NCBI GenBank assembly: GCA_963978895.1
Contig: OZ022247.1
Span: 19,156,410 to 19,220,409, forward strand
From: Erpobdella octoculata
Lineage: Eukaryota; Annelida; Clitellata; Hirudinida; Erpobdellidae
Length of the DNA stretch: 64,000 nucleotides
Direction of reading: 5' to 3'
The position numbers were made by a program, and so were the translations under genes. The notes under the pieces are model-generated. The model searched no databases. It was given only the letters and a program-made list of their open reading frames with translations, and had not been told where the DNA came from. Of this stretch, positions 56,731 through 64,000 are shown one piece after another. How positions within the stretch are numbered: position 1 is the first letter of the stretch; each line of letters opens with the position of its first letter.

Positions 56731-57886
56731 CATTAATTCGCAAGTAAATTCTGCTTAAATTGGAGCACTGCCTGTACGTGAATAAATCTTCAATTATTTA
56801 TTGTAAGTATCGGATTGGCCGAGAAATGGTCAACAGCAAAAATTTGTAATGATTTTGTACAAAATAAATAGAGATTATTTCAGTGTTTGTGATAAAATTG
56901 AAAGTTTGAGAGTTACTTTCCCTAATTTGCTAAAATGTATAAATCACACTTATGAATTATAATAAAAAAAAGTTTTCACCGCTAAGTTAAATTTCAAGAA
57001 ATTGTGATAATTAGACAAAAGAAAATTATATATTAATTTACAATTAACTATTATAATAACTAACTAGGCTAGGGTTACATTAAAAGTAAATTATGCGTTC
57101 AGTGGATGGTCGCCTTAAAAGAAAATAGTAGAATCCATTGAAAAAGTTGGGAAGAAAACAGCAAAAAGAATCAATGCTTTAAGTACGAAACCTGTTGGGT
57201 ACTTTTGAAAATTATTTGTCTGAAATAAGAGAAACTGCGTGTTGTACAATTCATACAAGACAATGCAAGACAAAACAAGAAATCAGAAATACAAATTGAT
57301 GACAAAAAAATCAATAAAAACATTAAAAGGGTTTTCTCTGTACTCAGAGTGACAACAATGTAAAACAGTTTTTCCACTAAAATAATTAAAACCATAGAAT
57401 TAAATTGATTTAATGTCGATGTTTTCAGTTTATTTTATATTGTTTGATTATTCAATAATTGTAATAAAAACAGTAATAACTTATAATTAGAACTATTTTG
57501 TATATCAATTAATTTCTTTATTTTTTAAACACAATCTTTTTATTATTCACAGTTTTAATTAACTAGGCTTACTTATTAATAACATATTTATTTATCCATA
57601 CTGAGTTAAAACGATAGTATCTGTACGAGGTTTGGTTGTAAATAAAGCTTGCATAACAAGCTTTTCACAACGTTTAGCATTTTTTTCAAAAGCTAGAAAA
57701 TAAATGTCCAATCTGAAATTAATACCCAGCTCTTGCAACAGTATTTTATTAATAAATTATAAAAAAAATGATAGGCAGATCGTTTTATTACTGTATTTTT
57801 ATAAATTAATTATGGTTTTCGCACGTGGCCGCATTAGTCAAATTAAAAATATATACCCTCCCGTTTCAAAAGATTTATAATACTAT

Positions 57887-57962
57887 ACTGCAAGCTGTTT
57901 ATAGCGTTACGTCCGATAAATTTTATTTATAAGCTGTTGGACGAGAAGAGTCAGAGGTGTTT
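57887..57962 (-). promoter_or_regulatory. PSE-TATA unit 32 (class A)
   Basis: Minus strand core AAACACCTCTGACT (57962-57949), 16 bp CTTCTCGTCCAACAGC, TTATAAATA (57932-57924), GCTTGCAGT at 57,895-57,887, then TTTT about 20 nt on. It is the uninterrupted counterpart of unit 6 (same CGGACGTAACGCT before the start). Confidence 0.75.
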
Positions 57963-57999
57963 TGCTGAATTATAAACAGATTCTGGTAACATAAAGAAA

Positions 58000-58994
58000 A
58001 TATTTAAAAATCTCGATTTATTAACTGGTTGTTTGAACAATTAGGTTTCAGGAAAATGTCCCCTGAGACAATGCCACATTTAACAATATCTTTTCACACA
58101 GTATCCTGCGGATAAAGAATACCAGGGCTGATAGTCCTGTATTAACCTATTATTCCATAATTTAGTTTTTCGTTGCAAATTAGTCAACAACGTTTTCATG
58201 TGAGGCTATAAAATAATGTTCAGAGAATTAAAAAACAAATCTTCATATGAAGAGTAAAACAGATTTCAATTTGCTGTTTCATTAGTTGGCTGGGTATTTA
58301 AATCAGTTGGTTTGTTCGTCTCCGAGCTATTTAAGTCATGCTGACACTTTAATAAAATAAAATAAAATTTAAATAAATGTCTGTTCAGTAACAAATCAAT
58401 GTGGATGCCCTACCTGCTTAGCAATATAAAAAAAACGAGTAATGATTTGGATCGAATCTGGTTCAATTAAATTGAAATCACTATATTTTATTCCGTGCCT
58501 TTGTAAAACAGTTTCAATATCTTTTGAACATTAAAACCAGCCTATTGTTTAATTTAATCAAATAACCTCTTGCATAATAAGCTTATAGGTAGAAACGTTT
58601 AGGATCTGTACAATTGCGTATAATAACTTTGTATTACACGTCGCCTGTATCACCAATTTTATCAACTGCTGACCGCCGCGTTATGCAAAATTACTGACAT
58701 ACATCAAGGATATCTTGATATAACAAGATATCCTTGCATACATACATACATGGGAAATTATGTATCTTGATCTAACAGTTCAATAAAAACAAAAACAAAA
58801 CTATCGTAATTTTTAAAACGTAGTTTATTTAGTGTTTACGCATTCCTACAGGGAAGACTGTGACACACATCTTACTTCGTGAAATGTATCATTTTTCCTC
58901 GAGTTGATCTTCGATCCCGTTTGTTCGATTTGAGTTATTTGTTTCGCTGATCTTGTATGATGCCCGTTGTTGCATAAGACTGTAACACCTCCGA
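58000..58994. other. AT-rich interval without recognised gene
   Basis: No coding signal. It contains the perfect 13-bp hairpin at 58,705-58,736 and a short ACAT run just after it. Confidence 0.5.
58705..58736. repeat. Perfect hairpin
   Basis: CAAGGATATCTTG, loop ATATAA, CAAGATATCCTTG: 13 of 13 bases pair. Each arm is itself nearly palindromic. No function is evident. Confidence 0.8.
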
Positions 58995-59033
58995 TACTAA
59001 TAATTTGCTGGACAACGAGAGTTAGAGGTGTTT
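58995..59033 (-). promoter_or_regulatory. PSE-TATA unit 33 (class B)
   Basis: Minus strand core AAACACCTCTAACT (59033-59020), 16 bp CTCGTTGTCCAGCAAA, TTATTAGTA (59003-58995), then TCGGAGGTGTTACAGTC, the class B downstream mark. Confidence 0.65.
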
Positions 59034-60028
59034 CGCGGAATTATAATAAATAAATTCATTTTGATAAAAAAACACACAAACTGAGTGTTGAGAGCATGAA
59101 TGTTTAATATGTTTACTAAGAAAATTATGATCGAGTGTGATTTAAATTCTAATAAACATTTTTTTTATACTTTGGTTATTCTAAATTTATAAATTTCAAA
59201 TTAATTTTGTTTTATCAAGAGAAAAATTTGTCAATGTGAAAAAACAATATTGCAGAAAAAAATCAGTTTAACATGTCACTATCAAAAAAATTAATTGTAG
59301 CTAATTAAGATTTTAATTTCTTTTAATGGGATGTTTAGCCTAATTCAATTTAATTTAATCTAGTTTAATATTGTCAAACTAATCTAAGTTTTGCTCTTAG
59401 CGCTACCTTTTTTTCAAAGTCTCGTTATTAGTCACTAAATTGGAAACATAAAAGCTCCATATCTCTAAGACTAAATGATAATTCAAAACTGAAAAAAATA
59501 CCTACGCATACATTTTTTGTAATGATGTGTTTTATCAAATGTTGTATGAAAATTACAAACACCTGAGATTCATAGTTCCATGCATTTTTTTGGAAAATTA
59601 AAATATTAAACAATTGCTGTATTTGAACATCAATGTTCTACAAAAACTACTACTGCATTGAGCTTTAGAGTATTACAGGTGCAATGATTGATTACTAATT
59701 ACTGTTGCTCTTTTAATGACCATTTAATGTAGCAGGTGTACTAGGCAAAATGTTTGACATTTTAAGTCATAAAACTAATTATCCGAGGTAGACTTTTTGT
59801 ACTGCGCTATAAATTAAGCGGACATCAGTGAGTGACCCTAGCAATTATAATATAGATTTCCGTTTTATAAGATAACGGGGAATTAGTTTAGTTTTATTTA
59901 CAAGATTTGCAAACTTTCAAACAAGTGAACAAGTGGCAAGAAAGCAAATAAGACCAACGCTAAAATTATAGGATAAATCAACCCGACTTTGAAGCGCCTT
60001 CTCAACAACTAGCAAAGAAAACAAGTTG

Positions 60029-60067
60029 AATATTTAAGTTTTCAAATACCGACAGTCTGTGGTGTTT
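60029..60067 (-). promoter_or_regulatory. PSE-TATA unit 34 (class C)
   Basis: Minus strand core AAACACCACAGACT (60067-60054), 16 bp GTCGGTATTTGAAAAC, TTAAATATT (60037-60029). Confidence 0.6.
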
Positions 60068-60789
60068 ATTTGCTAAGCAGGCAAATCAGAACATTTTCTC
60101 GAATTTCATTGAAAAATAAAAATGGCGAAATATAGTTATTACACCCTTTATTTAGCTTCTATTCTTTGTATACAAGTGCTTGCTTTTGTTTGTGTGTATC
60201 AGAAGCAAATCTTGCAATCTAAATTTGAAACTACTTTTTGGCTATTTTTTGAACGTCGGTTTATTTTTGTATTTGATAAAAAAACTTCAATGATCTAAAA
60301 TTTGAAGAAAAAACAAAGTAAGGAAAAACGGGTTTTTAAACACAAACTTTGATTTCAAACACACTCGATTAAGAAATACGAAAGATGTTCAATTTAGGTT
60401 TTTTAATTGAATTATATTTTGTCATCCAATATAAAGCTATGCTGAAAGTTTCAGCTTCCTAGCAAGTCAAAAAGCTGGTTAAATTTTACTTGCAAGGTTT
60501 GCGTAAAGAGAAAGCCATAATTACACACATACACAAACAGAGATTGTAACCTAAATAAAAATTTGTAAAAAAAAACAGGGGTGTGCCAACATTAGACGTA
60601 CTATCGAGTTCGAAGAGCATAAAAAAAAGTTAAATGCATTTCCTATTGCAGGATTTTCTCAGTCCTAAAAATCAATTTCTACTATTGCTTCTACGATGAC
60701 GTAATCTCCAGTACCGTACGTTACGAAACAAAATAAGGGAAAGCACGATATGCATGATGTACTGAACTCTAAATTAACACGATAAGCTT

Positions 60790-60828
60790 TTGTTTTATGC
60801 CGTTAGACGACAAGTGTCAGAGGTGTTT
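60790..60828 (-). promoter_or_regulatory. PSE-TATA unit 35
   Basis: Minus strand core AAACACCTCTGACA (60828-60815), 16 bp CTTGTCGTCTAACGGC, ATAAAACAA (60798-60790). Spacer and box resemble unit 31. Confidence 0.65.
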
Positions 60829-60920
60829 TCTATAAAAAAAAAAAAACTGCCGAGATAGAAACACTCAAAGTTGTACACTAATAAAGCTTAATGTTAAAAG
60901 TTACTAGGAAATCAACTTAA

Positions 60921-60998
60921 GTGGCGGTGGTGGCAAAGCGGTAAAGCGTTCGCCAGTCGGCTTATAGGTCGGCGGTTCGAATCTCACCAGCGTCACCA
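60921..60998 (+). mobile_element. tRNA-like SINE head
   Basis: A-box-like TGGCAAAGCGG and a perfect B box GGTTCGAATC (60,974-60,983). It shares the head with the 21.4 kb SINE (GCGGTAAAGCG..., GGTTCGAATCTCACC). The acceptor and T arms do not pair as in a true tRNA. No 3' tail of that family follows. Confidence 0.6.
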
Positions 60999-61031
60999 TC
61001 GTAATTCCCTTAAGCATGGAAGTTGAAATAC

Positions 61032-61070
61032 TACTTTTAATCTATTAGACCCTGAAAGTCAAAGGTGTTT
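61032..61070 (-). promoter_or_regulatory. PSE-TATA unit 36
   Basis: Minus strand core AAACACCTTTGACT (61070-61057), 16 bp TTCAGGGTCTAATAGA, TTAAAAGTA (61040-61032). It lies 242 bp from unit 35, with the SINE head between them. Confidence 0.6.
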
Positions 61071-61089
61071 TAATGAGTTGTGATACTTA

Positions 61090-61950
61090 ATAATAACATT
61101 TTTCACTAAAATGTGATGATGATCAGATTAGTGTGCTGGACGTTTTAAAATTTGGAAATTAAAGTATAACTGCGTTTTAAAGTATATAAATTTTTAGAAA
61201 TATTTCAGACTGGCATTGAAACATTTTTTAATTTATTTTCAACTTATAATATTTTTTATTGTTTGTTGTTTTTTAAATGTGCTGTACCAAACTCACGCCA
61301 ACTAAAATAAAAACAAAATTTGAAAACCAAAAATTTTTTTGTGTGTTTTATTGTTATGAAAAAATTCAATTAAATTAAACGCCCTATAAATTTATCAAAA
61401 GAAAATAAAGGTTTTGGGAAAACAAAGTATTTAGGTTTGCTTGGTGTTTTTTGTTTTGATAGGTATGTGAAGAAACATTTATAGAGAGCTAATTATAATA
61501 AAATATATTTATACACAATAATAATTAAAAAACTTAAAACTGTGCATTATGCGAAAATCGCACAATTGTGCGCAATTTTTATCCGATCCGAACAGGTTCA
61601 AATAAAATATTTTATTTGATGCGCACCCATTCGCAAGTGCGCACAAGAACAAAAATTGTTTGAAAAAATCGTGCACAATTTCGCACAAAAAATCAAATAA
61701 TTGCGCATATAAAAATATTAAGTTTGGTGCATCAAAGCCCAGCAGTTTTATATATTTTCAAGTACCTCTGATTTCAAATTTCACAAGATTTTTTTGGACT
61801 GTTTGTTGTGAATTTTACTAAATAATTTTAATTTTTCGTAAAGTGACCATTTGTGTTGTTATTTAAAAAACATTCTGTTATTCATTTTATTTGGATAGAT
61901 GTTGAGATATAATGTGTGTGGTTTGATTAACGTCTGTATCTGTCAATTAT
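61090..61950. other. AT-rich interval with GCGCAC repeats
   Basis: No gene. Around 61,550-61,710 the motif TTGTGCG/CGCACAA recurs at least six times in both orientations (GCACAATTGTGCG is a palindrome), probably part of an unidentified repeat. Confidence 0.45.
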
Positions 61951-62129
61951 GTTTTTGGCTTTGAGGCAGGGAGGCCACCGAAAGCACAAGCCTTCCGTGG
62001 GCACATGGCTCGACTCACTCCAGCCCGCCAACTACTGAAAAGCAATAAGTTGGACAAGCACCGGCAAATCGACCTCCCATGCAGCTATCAATTTAACCAG
62101 CCTCGGATGATCCTCATAGGCTATGGTAT

Positions 62130-62506
62130 TGTTGTCGCTGGACTACGTTATTTCGATATACTTTGTAGTACCAACTCAACACAGTTTGAAGGCGGTTTGA
62201 AATAACTTTATTTAATTGACCGACGACAATAGACAAAAATAAACAATTCTTCTCGGGGCCAACAATGGCGAGAAATGAAAATAAAACAAAGTTTAAATTC
62301 TTGATTAAAGTAGCAATAAGGCGAACCACGAGAACAACGAAGAAGAAGGAGGCGGCGGCGAGAACATTCGAGAGCAAAGGCTTTTAAGCTAGCCACTAGA
62401 TAGCGCGCGCCAAACAAGTGAAGGAGCGCGAGCCTAGCAAGCTAAGGAGCGCTCACCTGTAATTACCTCGTGTGCGTGGACGTGCATAAAATACCGGTAC
62501 ACTACA
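62130..62506 (-). repeat. 3' LTR
   Basis: Minus strand begins TGTAGTGTACCGG and ends CGACAACA. It is similar to 63,379-63,708 throughout apart from indels. The inner edge is next to a polypurine tract (AAGGTGGGGGGGCTAT). Confidence 0.8.
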
Positions 62507-62584
62507 ATAGCCCCCCCACCTTATTATTAACAAACGAGTTACGCGCCGCATTATTATTATTACCAAAAAATCGGTCGTTTGATT

Positions 62585-63097
62585 TCATCGATGCAGGAGT
62601 TCGTCGGCAAGTCGTCCGAGGTCGTCCAGTCCCAGTGTTTTCTGTGACGCGATGACAGGTGCGAGGCTGGGTGGAAGAGCTTGTTGGAAACGATGACGCA
62701 CCATGTCGTCTCCCACGCCAACTTTCTTTGCCACCTTTGTCATTTGAAGAAGGAAGTGTGAAGGCTTGCCGGTGAGGGGGGTTTCTTGTAAGAAGGATTC
62801 AAAGAGCTCCCCTCTACTGGTCTCGTGGAACCTCTTGACGGCGTCTTTGAGTTGGTCGTAATCGGCGGCCTGCAAGATTACGTCGTCGAGGTTGCTCACT
62901 GTCTCTACTGGAAGATTTGCTAACGCGTGGTAGAATCTTGTGGCTGACGTTGTGATGCCGGCGATGTTGAACTGCGCCTCAAAGATCAAAAGCCACGTAG
63001 CAGGGTTTGACGGTATGAAAGGAGGCGCTTTTACTGAGACGGCAGCAATTGTGGGAGTTGTGGTGACGGCCAGAGGTTGCGTTGAAGCTGATGCCAT
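62585..63097 (-). CDS. Truncated Gag of an LTR retrotransposon
   Basis: 170 codons. Residues about 25-170 follow the Gag pattern of Ty3/gypsy-like elements: PPFIPSNPATWLLIFEAQFN, ITTSATRFYHALANLP, DYDQLKDAVKRF, ETPLTGKPSHFLLQM, VRHRFQQALPPSLAPVIASQ, LDDLGRLADELL. It stops directly before the polypurine region. The zinc knuckle and the whole of pol are missing. Closer family is not resolved. Confidence 0.8.
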   Translation of the reverse strand: MASASTQPLAVTTTPTIAAVSVKAPPFIPSNPATWLLIFEAQFNIAGITTSATRFYHALANLPVETVSNLDDVILQAADYDQLKDAVKRFHETSRGELFESFLQETPLTGKPSHFLLQMTKVAKKVGVGDDMVRHRFQQALPPSLAPVIASQKTLGLDDLGRLADELLHR

Positions 63098-63378
63098 TTT
63101 GACGATGAGTCAGTCGATAGAAAAATTCTTCGAGCTGTAATCCTCGGGTTGTAGACGTCGGAGGTTCAAAACGCTGAAGACTGCAAACACCGGTGGTCAA
63201 GAACGTCGAAGCTAAAGACTTCGGAGGCTGAAAACGTCGAAAGCTGCAGTCGTCGGTGTTGAAGAACGTCGGGGAAAGAAAACTGACGTCGTCGGAAGTT
63301 GGGGTCACCTTGTGGTGAGCCTTTCACTGGACTTCAGAATTCTTCACGTTGGAGAAAGAAACGTCGGGGTCACTAATT

Positions 63379-63708
63379 GTAGTCGCTGACTACATTATTT
63401 CGAAATACTTTGTAGTACCAACTCAACACAGTTTGAAGGAAGACAAAAATAAACAATTCTTCTCGGGGCCAACAATGGCGAGAAATGAAAATAAAACAAA
63501 GTTTAAATTCTTGATTAAAGTAGCAATATGGCGAACCACGAGAACAACGACGAAGAAAGAGACGAGAACATTCGAGAGCAAAGGTTTTTAAGCTAGCCAC
63601 TAGGTAGCGCGAGCCTAGCAAGCTAAGGGGCTCTCACCTGGAACTACCTGTATAACATGCGTTTGGCACACGTGTGCGTGGACGTTCATAAAATACCGGT
63701 ACACCACA
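63379..63708 (-). repeat. 5' LTR
   Basis: Minus strand TGTGGTGTACCGG to CGACTACA. It differs from the 3' LTR by several substitutions and indels of up to about 25 bp, so the insertion is not recent. Confidence 0.8.
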
Positions 63709-63754
63709 GTATCGCTCCGCCGCCCCCTCCAACAGCATATAATCTGTTGAGTTT

Positions 63755-63793
63755 TATTTATATACTGCTAAACAACGACAATCAGAGGTGTCT
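63755..63793 (-). promoter_or_regulatory. PSE-TATA unit 37 (class E)
   Basis: Minus strand core AGACACCTCTGATT (63793-63780), 16 bp GTCGTTGTTTAGCAGT, ATATAAATA (63763-63755). Its expected start region ends where the LTR-split repeat begins. Confidence 0.65.
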
Positions 63794-63866
63794 CACTTAA
63801 TTATAAGTAATTTCCTTTTACACCAAAACATATATTAATGTTGAATTTTTTTTACTTGTATAATAT

Positions 63867-64000
63867 AACTCCGCCTTGCTTTTGCAAGCCAGTCCCAAGA
63901 CTGGAGAAAGGAGGAGGGAAAAGTTAAAAGGATCAAATTATGATCCACGACTGGAAGTACTTAGGTGCTTCTGACACAGCCGTTTCAGTCTTAAAACACT
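63867..64000 (+). mobile_element. Twister-SINE copy 9 (cut by window end)
   Basis: Starts AACTCC after ...TATAATAT. Twister part 63,867-63,918 with P3 CUUGC-UUUU-GCAAG, P4 CCAG/CUGG, loop UCCCAAGA (last base changed), AGAAA, GAGGG. The body is typical up to the edge. It lies about 75 bp upstream of unit 37, on the other strand, so it is not at a unit start. Confidence 0.85.

Larger units (their letters stand above)
62130..63708 (-). mobile_element. Internally deleted LTR retrotransposon
   Basis: Two LTRs (377 and 330 bp, TG...CA) around only about 870 bp. Target duplication GTAT (62,126-62,129 and 63,709-63,712). A likely primer-binding region GTGACCCCGACG follows the 5' LTR, and a polypurine tract precedes the 3' LTR. 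It has a gag start but no protease, reverse transcriptase or integrase, so it depends on another element. Inserted in a repeat whose empty copy is at 55,416-55,475. Confidence 0.85.

Noticed and set aside
60921..60998. Functional tRNA gene
   Set aside because: The B box is perfect but acceptor and T stems do not pair, and a related head occurs in a SINE at 21.4 kb.

Overview
The window reads as AT-rich nuclear DNA of an invertebrate animal. It holds LINE, SINE, Helitron, hAT and LTR elements, long tetranucleotide microsatellites and spliceosomal-type intron signals, with no operons and no rRNA. I cannot name the species. I recognise no intact host protein-coding gene. The only long intact reading frames belong to one LINE (42,336-46,136) and to deleted transposons. 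Long ORFs in microsatellites (14.6-15.3, 23.6-23.8 and 41.4-42.0 kb) are artefacts.

The backbone is a dispersed array of at least 37 small units with a fixed geometry. Each has a 14-bp core close to AAACACCWCTGACT, then 16 bp of mostly variable sequence (16 exactly in 35 of 37), then a TATA-like box (TTATAAATA, TTATAAGTA, TTAAGAATC and similar). This is the spacing of an snRNA-type PSE plus TATA promoter. In the best-preserved units GCTTGCAGT follows 30-37 bp after the TATA start, where transcription would begin. Two nearly identical paralogues (10.3 and 27.8 kb) lose all similarity just after this GCAGTC and regain it further on. The array therefore looks like many short, fast-evolving RNA genes behind conserved promoters, recalling the layout of nematode type-I piRNA clusters. 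That comparison is inference. Between about 3.6 and 53.6 kb all units point right. From 54.2 to 63.8 kb all point left, as do two near the left edge. The units lie in 1-3 kb modules that have been copied around the window.

On top of the array sits a 140-185 bp SINE-like element whose first ~52 nt match the self-cleaving twister ribozyme fold, with covarying stems. All eight 5'-complete copies start at the base that follows the twister cleavage position. Six of the eight sit 30-36 bp downstream of a unit's TATA box, in the unit's orientation, with different target-site duplications, so they are independent insertions. The simplest reading is a promoter-less retroelement that parasitises the transcription starts of the short-RNA units and whose 5' end is set by a ribozyme or by the host start site.

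Other layers are as follows. Two foldback elements with inverted subterminal minisatellites and 8-bp target duplications lie at 12.36-14.17 and 24.69-25.52 kb. hAT remnants lie at 25.7-27.0, 48.7-50.1 and 50.7-51.7 kb. A Helitron fragment with a textbook 3' hairpin lies at 29.6-30.1 kb. A nested stack spans 36.6-46.7 kb: a LINE remnant, a degenerate autonomous Helitron, and a second Helitron split by the full-length LINE. LINE remnants lie at 29.0 and 50.1-52.3 kb. tRNA-derived SINEs lie at 7.3, 21.4 and 60.9 kb. An internally deleted LTR retrotransposon lies at 62.13-63.71 kb. Everything was read by eye; no search, folding or alignment program was run.
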